NCBI RefSeq assembly: GCF_020523985.1
Contig: NZ_JAIVKM010000006.1
Location: forward strand, 225,716 to 289,715
Reading direction: 5' to 3'
Length of the DNA stretch: 64,000 bases
Source: Mangrovibacter yixingensis
Lineage (GTDB): Bacteria > Pseudomonadota > Gammaproteobacteria > Enterobacterales > Enterobacteriaceae
How positions within the stretch are numbered: the stretch's first letter is position 1; each line of letters starts with the position of its first letter. Position numbers and translations under genes: made by a program. Of the stretch, positions 1 to 9,062 are shown one piece after another. Below the pieces are notes generated by a model that saw nothing but the letters and a program-made list of their open reading frames with translations, was not told the DNA's origin and did no database searches.

Positions 1-1060
1 ACGGGTAATCTTTCACCGCATCGTTGTAGCCCCACATGGTCGGCGGGATCAGGTTTTTAGCAGCCTGGCCAGCCCCCTGGTAAACAGCTTTGATAATCGC
101 TTCTTTGTTAACAGCCATGGTCAATGCCTGGCGTACTTTCACGTTATCCAGCGGTTTTTTCTCAACGTTGAAGGACAGATAGCCAACGTTCAGGCCTGGC
201 TGTTCCATCAGATTGATTTTGGGGTCTTTCTTCATGCGTTCAAGATCAGCCGGGTTCGGGTACGGCATAACCTGGCATTCATCTTTTTGCAGTTTTGCGT
301 AACGAACAGAAGCATCAGGCGTGATAGAGAAGACCAGGCGATCAATCTTCGGCTTGGTGCCCCAGTAGCCCGGGAACGCTTTATACAGAATACGGGAATC
401 TTTCTGGTACTGAACCAGTTGGAACGGGCCGGTACCGATTGGGTCCAGGTCCACTTTTTCCGGGGTGCCCGCTTTCATCATGTCGTCAGCATATTCTTTA
501 GACATAATAGAGGCGAAGTCCATTGCCATATCAGCAAGGAAAGGGGCTTCAGGGCGAGCCAGTACAAACTGCACGGTGTAGTCATCAACTTTCTTGATGT
601 CAGTGATCAGGTCCGGCAGGCCCATACCTTCAAAGTACTCGTAGCTGCCGCCAGAGACATTGTGGTAAGGGTTTTTGGGGTTTTTCTGGCGGTCGAAGGA
701 GAATACAACGTCGTCGGCATTCAGGTCACGAGTCGGTTTGAACTCTTTATTGCTCTGCCATTTAACGCCTTTGCGCAAATGGAAGGTATACACTTTCCCG
801 TCAGCGCTTACATCCCACTTTTCAGCGAGACCCGGGATCACTTCAGTGGTGCCAATCTTAAATTCAACCAGGCGGTTGTAGATGGGCACTGAGCTGGCAT
901 CGTAAGTCGTACCGGAAGTGAACAGCTGTGGGTTAAAGCCTTCTGGCGAGCCTTCTGAACAGTAAACCAGGGTTTTTGCCTGAACACTTGCTGCAACCGT
1001 CAGAGCCACCAGGCTCAGACCAAGCTTCAGCATCCCTGACTTCTTCAAGGAAATACTCAT
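1..1060 (-). CDS. dppA: Dipeptide-binding protein DppA (3' end beyond window)
   Basis: Periplasmic solute-binding protein that delivers dipeptides (and, in E. coli, haem and 5-aminolevulinate) to the DppBCDF ABC transporter. The ATG is the complement of 1058-1060, behind a GGAG-type ribosome site. About 353 codons are present of the roughly 535 expected, and the rest lies off the left edge. A signal peptide of about 28 residues (SLKKSGMLKLGLSL core, cleavage near SVQA-KT) is followed by the family opening KTLVYCSEGSPEGFNPQLF. Similarity to E. coli DppA is very high throughout the visible part. The long leader upstream carries a GcvB-type target (separate entry). Confidence 0.97.
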   Translation of the reverse strand, partial: MSISLKKSGMLKLGLSLVALTVAASVQAKTLVYCSEGSPEGFNPQLFTSGTTYDASSVPIYNRLVEFKIGTTEVIPGLAEKWDVSADGKVYTFHLRKGVKWQSNKEFKPTRDLNADDVVFSFDRQKNPKNPYHNVSGGSYEYFEGMGLPDLITDIKKVDDYTVQFVLARPEAPFLADMAMDFASIMSKEYADDMMKAGTPEKVDLDPIGTGPFQLVQYQKDSRILYKAFPGYWGTKPKIDRLVFSITPDASVRYAKLQKDECQVMPYPNPADLERMKKDPKINLMEQPGLNVGYLSFNVEKKPLDNVKVRQALTMAVNKEAIIKAVYQGAGQAAKNLIPPTMWGYNDAVKDYP

Positions 1061-1073
1061 TCTTCTGCTCCAA

Positions 1074-1092
1074 TGTGATATGTGTTGTGTTA
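1074..1092 (-). promoter_or_regulatory. CA-rich GcvB target in dppA leader
   Basis: Reading toward dppA, the leader contains AACACAACACATATCACA just ahead of the GGAGCAGAAGA ribosome-binding stretch. In E. coli and Salmonella the GU-rich R1 region of the sRNA GcvB pairs with such a CA-rich segment of dppA mRNA and blocks translation. The segment is seen directly; its use by GcvB here is inferred from the conserved position. Confidence 0.6.
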
Positions 1093-1640
1093 AACCGGCG
1101 AACCTTTCTTATTTGTTACCCGGTTCGCTCGGGCAAGCCTGTAAAGCTTGATGAGGATGGGGAATCCTTCCACAAGGGCCACTGTCTCGCAGGACAGACT
1201 GTCCGTAAATGGCCTCTCACGCCCTACAATCTGTCAACTGATGAGCCAAACGTCAATATACGTAACGGGTATTTACACGGAATGTGAGAAAGTGAAAACA
1301 AAGGTGAAAAAAAGGAGATTGTGTTATTTACAGCACATAAATTTATGCTACGACAATAAAACCAAAACAAAAACCCAACAAATTAATCACAGGCAGTGCA
1401 ATAAACCAATGTGATTTATGACAACTTTTTGGCTGAATGGTGAATATATGAACAAAATATAGGGCGAATAACAGACATTTCAGTAAAAAATGCTGCCGTT
1501 ATCCATAAGACAATAAAAATAACCACGCGGTAAAGATAACAAAACGTGATAGGAAACCGGGGAAAATAGGGCGCTTGTGTGTTGTGTTATGGCAAAGTCA
1601 TTATTTCAGAACTTTTCTAATGCATTAAGATTGTTTCAAA
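1093..1640. other. Non-coding region between dppA and proK
   Basis: About 550 bases without a credible gene, becoming strongly AT-rich from about 1280. It must contain the dppA promoter and a long 5' leader, as in E. coli. The short frames here lack ribosome sites and resemble nothing I recognise. I do not see a repeat or mobile element. Confidence 0.6.
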
Positions 1641-1674
1641 AACAAAAAACCCGCAGTGATAACACTGCGGGTTT
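1641..1674 (-). terminator. Rho-independent terminator of proK
   Basis: Arms AAACCCGCAGTG and CACTGCGGGTTT (1647-1658 and 1663-1674) enclose a four-base loop. Read on the minus strand the hairpin runs into a T-rich tract. It lies a few bases beyond the 3' end of the tRNA. Confidence 0.85.
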
Positions 1675-1679
1675 GAATT

Positions 1680-1756
1680 TGGTCGGCGAGAGAGGATTTG
1701 AACCTCCGACCCACACGTCCCGAACGTGTTGCGCTACCAGGCTGCGCTACTCGCCG
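1680..1756 (-). tRNA. proK: tRNA-Pro (anticodon CGG)
   Basis: A 77-nt cloverleaf on the minus strand with an encoded 3' CCA. Acceptor arms CGGCGAG and CTCGCCG pair perfectly. The anticodon stem ACACG/CGTGT holds the loop TTCGGGA, giving anticodon CGG, and the T-arm contains GGTTCAAATCC. It sits between dppA and eptB exactly as proK does in E. coli and has its own terminator. Confidence 0.97.
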
Positions 1757-1849
1757 AATGCGGGGCGCATATTACTGCCGGCATTCCATCGCGTCAATCC
1801 CTTATTTAAAAAAGACTTCTGTTCGCCTGAAAAGCCAGCATAACCCGCA

Positions 1850-3538
1850 CTACTGCGCTGAAGTGCTCGCTTTCTGGGGTGCGCACCAGTTAAGCGCATT
1901 GTTTACACCCCCATCAGAAGATGTGATCCCAAGGCATCCCAAAACAGAATCAAACAATTCGCTGTGTTTATGCACCACTTCCGCCTTTGCCTGTTGCTGC
2001 AATATTGCAAACCGTTGTTCGTTTTCTGGCGTTTCCAGGAACTTATCAGAAGCCCAGACCAGTAACGGCACCCGGAATTGTTCTGGCGGTGCAATGTTGC
2101 GCGGCGTACCGTGTAAATGCAGGCTGTCGCTAATCGATTCACCATGGTCGGCGGCATAGAACACAATCGCGTTTTTATCCCGCAACTGGTCTATCACCGT
2201 GCTGATAAAGCTGTCCACATAGCGCACCGAGTTATCGTAAGCGTTGATCAGCGTTTGCGCCGAACAGTGCTTGTTAACCCCCATACATTCTGGCTGCCAA
2301 ACAGCAAACTCACGGGGATAACGCTGAACATACGAATAATGTGACCCTTTGGTATGCAGAATAACCAAGTGCTTACCCTGCGGATGCTGCGCCTGTGAGC
2401 GGACCATCTCATCCACCAGCAACATGTCATCCACGGTTTTGCCCTGATTATGCCCTTCCGCACCAATTTGTTCCCGCCAGGCAATGGTATCGGCCATCGT
2501 GTTGCTGTAGAACCACATTTCGCTTTGCATCGCATACAAATCACTGGTGAACCCCAGTTGTTTCAACACCGCAAAGACATTTTGTTCCAGTAAGGTTCGT
2601 TGTGGGTTATCCATCACTCCGCCCTTACCCACAAACATACAACGCAATGACAACTTGGTTGCGGTATCGCAAGACTCACCACGAAACGCCACCAGGTTTT
2701 TCTCCTGTTCCAGTTTTGGCGTTGTTTCACGCGGGTAACCAAACAGGCTCATATGGTCCCAGCGCGTAGTTTCCCCAATAATAAACACCACCTGCACATC
2801 ATTCAGGTTTGATGGTACGTTCCAATGGTAGCGGGTGGCCGGGTTGATAAGCGAACGGTGATCCAACGTTTCATCTACTTTAGCCCAGGCATACAACCCC
2901 AGAGAAGACAGCCAGTTCGCCGGTAAATAAGCACTGGTCACCACACCGCCGTAACTGGGTAAATCTTCCCGGGAACCTTTTTCGTGATGTTTTTGAACGT
3001 TTCCCAGAAAACGAATGGGTGCCCACACCACCAGAGCAACCAGCAGCAATACACCGAGTTGACGCAGAGCTGTTTGCCGGTGAGAAAGCTGCCTTATTAA
3101 TGAATCCTGCCCCTGGTTGCGCCAAATAAACCACAGTGGCGGCAGCCCCATTAGCAACACCCATAAATAGAAACGAAAGCCCACCACTTCTTTGGTCAGA
3201 TCGATGTCGGTCGTCATTACAGACGCAATAATGCCGTAACCAATCGTGATGTTCATTACCGCCATGTAGTAACTGGCTGCAACTGAACAGAGAATCAAGA
3301 ATGACGCCAATACCTGCCAGGCACGCCGGCCAGCAAGGGAAAAAAGGCGCAATACAAGAAAACTCGCCAGAACAGTGGCTACCACTTCTGTTGTCAGCGC
3401 AAAAACTTTGAAGAACGGTGTGATATCCATAGGCTCATGCAGACGCCGCCAAAACACCGTACAGTTAAGGAATAACCCAATATAAAGCGCCAGAAAGCAA
3501 CTAAGTTGTACCTGAGTAATACGACGAGAAATCTTCAT
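1850..3538 (-). CDS. eptB: Kdo(2)-lipid A phosphoethanolamine 7''-transferase EptB
   Basis: Inner-membrane enzyme that moves phosphoethanolamine from phosphatidylethanolamine to the outer Kdo of lipopolysaccharide, changing surface charge. It has 562 residues against 563 in E. coli. Five N-terminal membrane segments (to about residue 175) precede a periplasmic alkaline-phosphatase-type sulfatase domain. The nucleophile motif GETTRWDH is at about 255-262, where the second Thr is the expected phosphoenzyme residue. HTKGSH and AADHGES carry further metal ligands. Paired cysteines ([11 protein letters not shown]) match the family. In E. coli the gene is repressed by the sRNA MgrR and activated by sigma-E; neither control was checked here. 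Confidence 0.96.
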   Translation of the reverse strand: MKISRRITQVQLSCFLALYIGLFLNCTVFWRRLHEPMDITPFFKVFALTTEVVATVLASFLVLRLFSLAGRRAWQVLASFLILCSVAASYYMAVMNITIGYGIIASVMTTDIDLTKEVVGFRFYLWVLLMGLPPLWFIWRNQGQDSLIRQLSHRQTALRQLGVLLLVALVVWAPIRFLGNVQKHHEKGSREDLPSYGGVVTSAYLPANWLSSLGLYAWAKVDETLDHRSLINPATRYHWNVPSNLNDVQVVFIIGETTRWDHMSLFGYPRETTPKLEQEKNLVAFRGESCDTATKLSLRCMFVGKGGVMDNPQRTLLEQNVFAVLKQLGFTSDLYAMQSEMWFYSNTMADTIAWREQIGAEGHNQGKTVDDMLLVDEMVRSQAQHPQGKHLVILHTKGSHYSYVQRYPREFAVWQPECMGVNKHCSAQTLINAYDNSVRYVDSFISTVIDQLRDKNAIVFYAADHGESISDSLHLHGTPRNIAPPEQFRVPLLVWASDKFLETPENEQRFAILQQQAKAEVVHKHSELFDSVLGCLGITSSDGGVNNALNWCAPQKASTSAQ

Positions 3539-3740
3539 TCAACAATCCAGACTAGCCATAATCAGGAGTCAGACAGGAGAACGGGTCGCGAAGTTCAGCA
3601 CTAATTGATAATAACCCGTGCATAAAGACACCCTGCTCCACAAAGTCGGATTGTTCTGCCACGATGTCTGGCAGCCAGAAGAGTAGTGAGAGGTGAGTCT
3701 GCGGAACTTTTGGTGTGAATTAGCGGGCTTCAATAAATGT

Positions 3741-3772
3741 AACGACAACCGGGGAAACCCGCGGTTGTCGTT
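3741..3772. terminator. Strong hairpin between yhjX and eptB
   Basis: AACGACAACCG (3741-3751) pairs perfectly with CGGTTGTCGTT (3762-3772), with GGG/CCC continuing the stem inside. It lies between the 3' end of yhjX and the start of eptB, both on the minus strand. The T-tract is weak, so it may be a terminator or an mRNA-stabilising hairpin. A 78-codon frame across it is not credible as a gene. Confidence 0.55.
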
Positions 3773-3818
3773 GTTCTCAACTATAACAATTCTCAGCGAT
3801 AACAATTAGTTCATCGCA

Positions 3819-5033
3819 TCAGGCGTGGGAATGTGCTGCATCGCCTTCATACTCATCTGCTTTAGGCTGGCGAATAGTTGAAGAGAGCGCCAGGGATACA
3901 ATCAGCAGTGCGAAAATCACCAGGAAAGTCACATGGAAGCCACCAAACAGCGATGCAATGATGGAGCCACAAATACTGCCGATACCGAAGCCAAGGTAAA
4001 TCACGCCATAGTTTTTCGCCAGGTTGTTCAGGCCAAAGAAGTCACTGACCAGTGAAGGGTAAACAGTGATGGTGCCACCAAAGTTAAAGGCGATGCAGGC
4101 AATGGCGACAAAGAAAGTCACCGCATTCAGTGGAGCGAACAGCAATGCCGCCATACCCACCAACGCAATCACCTGGCCAAACGTAATCACACGGATACGC
4201 GTTACTTTATCAGACAAGATGCCCATAACCAGGCGGCCACTCAGGTTGGCAATCGCTATCACTGTTACAGCGTTGGCTGCAGTCATCACATCCAGATGCG
4301 CCAGGCTTTGGGCAATATCTTTCGCCACACCAATCACATACAGGCCACTCATACAGGCGGTCAGGAACATCAGTGCCAGCATCCAGTACTGAGGTTTGCG
4401 CATGGATTCTGCCAGAGTGAAGTCGCTGTTACTGGTGCCATTACTGCGGGTTACCGCCTGAACTGGGGCATCTTTCATTAACAGTGCGCCAAATACAATC
4501 ATGCCCAGAGCAATACCGCCCCAAATCATGAATGTTTTATCCAGGCCCCAGGAAGCCAGTAACTGTGAATCAATAAATTTAAACCCAAGGCTACCCAGCC
4601 CATAAGCACCAATAGAGAAGGCGGAGATCAGGCCTTTACGTTCCGGGAACCATTTCACACAGTTCGATAATGTCAGCAAGTAACCTGCGCCGTCCGCCAG
4701 GCCAACCAGCACACCCGCGCTCAGCCAGAGCATCATCAGGTTGTTAGCATGTGCAGTCAGGAACAGCCCCAACCCTAATAGCACCCCGGAAGCGATAGTG
4801 ACACGGCGGACACCAAAACGTTCCTGGAGTTTACCGGCAACGGAAGAAGCCAGCGCCAGGCCAAGGCTTAACAGGCCGAAAGAGAATGCCACCTGGCTAA
4901 CAGGTTCATTAAGCTTTTCAGAAAGCGGGCCATTAAACAGGCTCCAGGTATAAACCGAACCCAGTGCAAACTGAGTTACGATGGTACCCACAAGTGTCAA
5001 CCAGCGTGTTTGGTTTGAAATTGATGTTTTCAT
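3819..5033 (-). CDS. yhjX: MFS transporter YhjX (pyruvate-responsive)
   Basis: Twelve-segment major facilitator protein of the oxalate/formate antiporter group, 404 residues against 402 in E. coli YhjX and close over nearly the whole length (TQFALGSVYTWSLFNG near the start, NCVKWFPERKGLISAF mid-N half, NNLAKNYGVIYLGFGIGS in the C half). In E. coli its expression is switched on by the pyruvate-sensing YpdA/YpdB two-component system, and it is thought to move pyruvate or a related compound. Direct-repeat YpdB-type sites lie upstream (5122-5152). The ATG at 5033 gives the conserved N-terminus. The substrate is not certain. Confidence 0.93.
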   Translation of the reverse strand: MKTSISNQTRWLTLVGTIVTQFALGSVYTWSLFNGPLSEKLNEPVSQVAFSFGLLSLGLALASSVAGKLQERFGVRRVTIASGVLLGLGLFLTAHANNLMMLWLSAGVLVGLADGAGYLLTLSNCVKWFPERKGLISAFSIGAYGLGSLGFKFIDSQLLASWGLDKTFMIWGGIALGMIVFGALLMKDAPVQAVTRSNGTSNSDFTLAESMRKPQYWMLALMFLTACMSGLYVIGVAKDIAQSLAHLDVMTAANAVTVIAIANLSGRLVMGILSDKVTRIRVITFGQVIALVGMAALLFAPLNAVTFFVAIACIAFNFGGTITVYPSLVSDFFGLNNLAKNYGVIYLGFGIGSICGSIIASLFGGFHVTFLVIFALLIVSLALSSTIRQPKADEYEGDAAHSHA

Positions 5034-5121
5034 GGCAGATGTCCTGCATTACTGAATAAGGAAAGGTATTTATCTGCCTGTAACCATACTCCCAGGGTGG
5101 AAATTGCAGGGTAAAAACGGC

Positions 5122-5152
5122 ATGAAATGCATTGAGTGCGGAATGAAATGCA
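5122..5152 (-). promoter_or_regulatory. YpdB-type direct repeat upstream of yhjX
   Basis: On the coding strand, TGCATTTCAT occurs twice (5143-5152, then 5122-5131) separated by exactly 11 bases. The published E. coli YpdB site is GGCATTTCAT-N11-GGCATTTCAT, so each half differs only in its first base. A further partial copy (TGCATTTCAA) is at 5174-5183. Position about 90 bp before the ATG fits an activator site. Confidence 0.8.
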
Positions 5153-5291
5153 TCTGAGGGGGTATGAACAGCCTTGAAATGCATGAACGACACGTAACAC
5201 AAACCACTAATGTAAGTGTTCACTATCTCTGTATTGCGCGTCATTCCTGTGTATTAAATGTAAAGCCTGTCTTTGAAGAAGATCACAAATT

Positions 5292-6086
5292 TCACTTTTC
5301 GCGTAAAGCATTAACTTGTGTAAGATGCGGTTTAACACGGCCATACAGCGCCGGGTTATCACTTTCATCTTTCAGGTTAACCCCGGACAGGCGGCGAACA
5401 AACGCCTGCTCAAGTAACCAGGCCAGTTTAAAGGCGGCCGCTTCCCAGTTAAGCCCTTCCGGGCGCACGTTAGAAATACAATTTCGCTCAGCATCGCGCC
5501 GCCCACGGCTGGGTGACCAGGTCATGTACACGCCAAGGCTGTCCGGTGAAGAGAGGCCCGGACGCTCACCAATCAACATGGCGACCGCCTTTGCATGTAA
5601 GCACTCACCAACATCATCAGCCAGCGCGACACGCGCCTGATGCGCCAGAACCACAGGCCCCAGGGAAATACCCAACTCAGAAAGGTAAGGTAACAATGCG
5701 CGAATCAACTCACAGGCCTGGCGGTGTACAGCCCAGGATGACAGACCATCGCCCACCACCAGCACCAGGTCAGGTGCATCATTACGCAGTTGGGTGAGCT
5801 GCCTTCTGCTTTCAAGGCTAAGTTGTCGGCCTAAATCCGGGCGCTGGAGAAAACAGTGCCTGTCAGGCGCAGCACTTTGCACTGTCAGGGTTTTCAGCCC
5901 CAGGCATTCCAGGCTCTGTGCTACTTTTTCGCTATCAAAGGGCTGATGAATCGCATCCCGCGCCTGGGCATGGGCCAGGCCAAATTTCAGCACTTCTCGG
6001 GTAGGTAAACTCGCCCCACTGCGCCCCAGCGCAATACGTGCATCGGTAAACTGCGTGAGGGAGCGCCAGGCATCCGGTAATGTCAT
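5292..6086 (-). CDS. eutC: Ethanolamine ammonia-lyase small subunit EutC
   Basis: Light chain of the adenosylcobalamin-dependent lyase that splits ethanolamine into acetaldehyde and ammonia. It has 264 residues. Recognisable elements include TDARIALGRSGASLPT at the start, the VVGDGLSSWAVH segment, the LIGERPGLSSPDSLGVYMTWSP block and ERNCISNVRPEGL. It is about 30 residues shorter at the N-terminus than E. coli EutC. In Salmonella that N-terminal extension has been linked to microcompartment targeting, so its absence fits the lack of shell genes here. The start overlaps the eutB stop by four bases, so the two are translationally coupled. Confidence 0.95.
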   Translation of the reverse strand: MTLPDAWRSLTQFTDARIALGRSGASLPTREVLKFGLAHAQARDAIHQPFDSEKVAQSLECLGLKTLTVQSAAPDRHCFLQRPDLGRQLSLESRRQLTQLRNDAPDLVLVVGDGLSSWAVHRQACELIRALLPYLSELGISLGPVVLAHQARVALADDVGECLHAKAVAMLIGERPGLSSPDSLGVYMTWSPSRGRRDAERNCISNVRPEGLNWEAAAFKLAWLLEQAFVRRLSGVNLKDESDNPALYGRVKPHLTQVNALREK

Positions 6087-7471
6087 GCCACTTCTCCTTT
6101 GGGTAATGCACTCAGCAGCGGGTGGCTCGCGCCAGTCAGGCGTAATTGCCCTGCGCGATCAATAATCTGCATCCGCTCTAACCAGGCAGCAAACTCTGGT
6201 GCATGTTTAAGCCCCAGTAAGCGGCGAATATAGAGTGCATCATGGAATGATGTGCTCTGGTAATTAAGCATAATGTCGTCTGCACCCGGCACCCCAATCA
6301 GGAAGGTCAGCCCGGCTGCCGCCAACAGCGTCAGCAAGGTGTCCATGTCATCCTGGTCGGCTTCGGCATGGTTGGTGTAGCACACATCGCACCCCAGTGG
6401 CAGGCCAAGTAATTTGCCGCAGAAGTGGTCTTCCAAACCAGCGCGAATAATCTGCTTACCATCGTACAGATATTCCGGGCCGATAAACCCAACCACCGTA
6501 TTCACCAGCAAAGGTTTAAAGTGGCGGGCAACCGCATAAGCACGGGCTTCGCACGTTTGCTGGTCAACCCCATGATGGGCATCTGCCGACAGGCAACTTC
6601 CCTGCCCGGTTTCAAAATACATCACGTTATCGCCCAGCGTACCGCGCTTAAGTGACAATGCGGCGTCACGCGCTTCACCCAGCATCGCCAGGTCAATACC
6701 AAAACCGCTATTCGCCGCCTGCGTGCCTGCAACTGACTGGAAAACCAGGTCAACCGGGGCTCCGCGCTCCATTAATTGCAGGGTATTGGTTACATGAGTC
6801 AGCACACAAGACTGTGTGGGGATTTCGAAACGGCTGATAACATCGTCCAGCATGTAATTCAGCCGCTCAAGCACGGGCAGGCTGTCACTGGCCGGGTTGA
6901 TCCCCACCACCGCATCGCCACTGCCGTATAACAGGCCATCCAGCATGCTGGCGGCAATGCCTTGTAAATCATCGGTTGGGTGGTTCGGTTGCAGGCGCAC
7001 GCTTAGATGGCCGGGCAAACCAATCGTGTTACGAAAACGGGTGATAACCTGGCACTTGCTGGCCGCCAGGATCAAATCCTGGTTACGCATAAGTTTACTG
7101 ACTGCCGCCGCCATTTCTGGCGTAATCCCCGGCGCAACCTGGGTTAGCACCGTATGGTCTGTACCATCTTCCAGTAGCCAGTCCCGAAATTCACCCACCG
7201 TCAGGTGGCTAATGGATGAGAAGGCGTCATGGTCGTGGGTGTCCATGATTAGGCGGGTGACTTCATCTTCTTCATAAGGCACCAGCGCCTGGTTCAGAAA
7301 TGTGGTTAAGGGTAAATCCGCCAGCACAAATTTCGCGGCCATGCGCTCTTCTGCACTTGCCGCTGCAACCCCAGCCAGCTGGTCCCCGGAACGCGCCGGG
7401 GAAGCTTTAGCCATAACCTCTTTCAGACTGGCGAATGTCCATGTGGTGTGCGCCAGAGTGGTTTTATACAT
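6083..7471 (-). CDS. eutB: Ethanolamine ammonia-lyase large subunit EutB
   Basis: Catalytic TIM-barrel subunit of ethanolamine ammonia-lyase, 462 residues against about 453 in E. coli. Family segments include FKEVMAKASPARSGDQLAG near the start, NQDLILAASKCQV, GHLSVRLQPNHPTDD, FQSVAGTQAANSGFGID, YFETGQGSCLSADAHHG and CDVCYTNHAEADQDDMD. The gene lies 13 bases after eat and overlaps eutC, forming an eat-eutB-eutC operon. No eutR, reactivase (eutA), cobalamin adenosyltransferase or shell genes are adjacent, so AdoCbl supply and enzyme reactivation must be met elsewhere if the enzyme works. Confidence 0.97.
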   Translation of the reverse strand: MYKTTLAHTTWTFASLKEVMAKASPARSGDQLAGVAAASAEERMAAKFVLADLPLTTFLNQALVPYEEDEVTRLIMDTHDHDAFSSISHLTVGEFRDWLLEDGTDHTVLTQVAPGITPEMAAAVSKLMRNQDLILAASKCQVITRFRNTIGLPGHLSVRLQPNHPTDDLQGIAASMLDGLLYGSGDAVVGINPASDSLPVLERLNYMLDDVISRFEIPTQSCVLTHVTNTLQLMERGAPVDLVFQSVAGTQAANSGFGIDLAMLGEARDAALSLKRGTLGDNVMYFETGQGSCLSADAHHGVDQQTCEARAYAVARHFKPLLVNTVVGFIGPEYLYDGKQIIRAGLEDHFCGKLLGLPLGCDVCYTNHAEADQDDMDTLLTLLAAAGLTFLIGVPGADDIMLNYQSTSFHDALYIRRLLGLKHAPEFAAWLERMQIIDRAGQLRLTGASHPLLSALPKGEVA

Positions 7472-7484
7472 GGGATAACCTTTA

Positions 7485-8861
7485 TTACATCACTGTGAGT
7501 TGCGGGTCCAGCGCAGCACGGGCACGCGCTGCAGCAGTCATTCGGAACCACACATAACCCGCCAGCATCATCACGGCGAAAATGACCGCCAGTTCAAAAT
7601 TGTAGTACACCATCGCCACCAGGCAGAGTACCGACACAGCCAGTGCAAACGCCGGAACCAGCGGGAAACCCGGTGCTTTAAAAGGTCGCTCCAGGTCAGG
7701 CTCTGTCCGGCGCAGCCTGAACAGCGCCGCCATCGATGTGATGTACATAACAATCGCCCCAAATACAGACATGGTGACAATACTGGCAGTCAGCGGCATG
7801 CCGTTAATCGTAATCAGTGAATCGGAAAAAATGGCGGCAATACCAATCACACCACCGGCAAGAATGGCCAGAATGGGCGTTTGTGTGCGGCGATTAACAC
7901 GCGCTAAAGAAGCAGGCAGGTAACCCGCCCGCGCCAAAGAGAAGATCTGGCGGGAATAGCCCATAATAATGCCATGGAACGAAGCCACCAGGCCGAACAG
8001 CCCCAGCCAAACCAGCATATGTAACCAGCCGCTGCTGCCACCTACCTGCAGCTTCATCGCTTGTGGTAATGGGTCATTAATATTCGACAATGCACGCCAG
8101 TCACCTACGCCACCAGCAAAAACCATCACACCCACAGCCAGCACAGTTAGAGTGATAATTCCGCCGCCCAGTGCACGAGGAATGGTATGGCGCGGGTCTT
8201 TTGCTTCTTCAGCCGCCATGGAAGCACCTTCAATCGCCAGGAAGAACCAAATCGCAAAAGGAATAGCGGCAAACATGCCAGAAAGCGCCACAGAAGAGAA
8301 TGTGTCACTGCCTGCCCAGCCATGGCTGACAAAATTGCTCCACTGGAACCCTGGAGCTACAACGCCCATAAACACCAGCAACTCAAAAATTGCCAGCAGT
8401 GTAACGAACAATTCAAAGGTTGCCGCAATGCCCACACCCAAAATATTGAGTGCCATAAATACCAGATAGGCACCACAAGCTACCCATTTGGGATCCAGAG
8501 ACGGGAACTGCACATTCAGGTAGGCACCAATCGCCATCGCAATGGCCGGTGGAGCAAAGACAAATTCCACGAGAGTTGCAAACCCGGCAATAAAACCACC
8601 GGTTGGCCCAAAAGCACGAAAAGCGTACGCAAACGGCCCACCGGCGTGCGGAATAGCGGTTGTCAGTTCAGTAAAACTAAAAATAAACGCGCAGTACATG
8701 GCGGCGATCAGCACGGCGACTATCAGGAACCCCAGGGTTCCTGCCGCAGACCAGCCATAACTCCAGCCAAAATATTCACCTGATATCACCAGCCCAACAG
8801 CGATGCCCCATAACCGGAAGCTCCCCAGTGAGCGTTTTAATGTTGTCGGTTGTTCAGACAT
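7485..8861 (-). CDS. eat: Ethanolamine permease (APC family, Eat type)
   Basis: A 458-residue amino acid-polyamine-organocation transporter with about 12 membrane segments. The opening SFRLWGIAVGLVISGEYFGWSYGW, EFVFAPPAIAMAIGAY, FFLAIEGASMAAEEAKDP and GYSRQIFSLARAGYLP are typical of the ethanolamine permeases paired with eutBC in Pseudomonas and Acinetobacter, not of the EutH carrier of the long enteric operon. It is the first gene of the eat-eutB-eutC unit, with a GAGG ribosome site seven bases before the ATG. It probably imports ethanolamine as carbon or nitrogen source. Confidence 0.9.
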   Translation of the reverse strand: MSEQPTTLKRSLGSFRLWGIAVGLVISGEYFGWSYGWSAAGTLGFLIVAVLIAAMYCAFIFSFTELTTAIPHAGGPFAYAFRAFGPTGGFIAGFATLVEFVFAPPAIAMAIGAYLNVQFPSLDPKWVACGAYLVFMALNILGVGIAATFELFVTLLAIFELLVFMGVVAPGFQWSNFVSHGWAGSDTFSSVALSGMFAAIPFAIWFFLAIEGASMAAEEAKDPRHTIPRALGGGIITLTVLAVGVMVFAGGVGDWRALSNINDPLPQAMKLQVGGSSGWLHMLVWLGLFGLVASFHGIIMGYSRQIFSLARAGYLPASLARVNRRTQTPILAILAGGVIGIAAIFSDSLITINGMPLTASIVTMSVFGAIVMYITSMAALFRLRRTEPDLERPFKAPGFPLVPAFALAVSVLCLVAMVYYNFELAVIFAVMMLAGYVWFRMTAAARARAALDPQLTVM

Positions 8862-9062
8862 AACGACCTCGCCATAAAATTAATCAAAAATAAACGCAAC
8901 TGGCGGAGGTGTTGCAAAGTGTGTACCAGGTCTTAAATACCCATAAAGTCACTGGGTTAATCAGGAATACGCAAGGTGCTGAAACGCAACAAGCAGGAAA
9001 TGCACTTTTTTAGTGCGCAGGGTTCAGAGGCAAAATAAGGCTGCACCATTTTCGGGCCAGAG
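8862..9062. other. Spacer upstream of eat
   Basis: Two hundred bases between the yhjY-like gene and eat, both on the minus strand. It should hold the eat-eutBC promoter. A small hairpin (TGCAC...GTGC near 9001-9018) is visible but no regulator binding site or cobalamin riboswitch is recognisable. Confidence 0.4.

Noticed and set aside
1148..1414. Plus-strand frames upstream of dppA
   Set aside because: They lie in the dppA leader and AT-rich spacer, with no ribosome site and no similarity to known proteins.
3569..3805. 78-codon minus-strand frame downstream of yhjX
   Set aside because: It crosses a strong hairpin, has low-complexity unlikely content and no ribosome site.
5164..5640. 158-codon plus-strand frame over eutC
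   Set aside because: Antisense shadow of the well-supported eutC gene and of the yhjX promoter sites.
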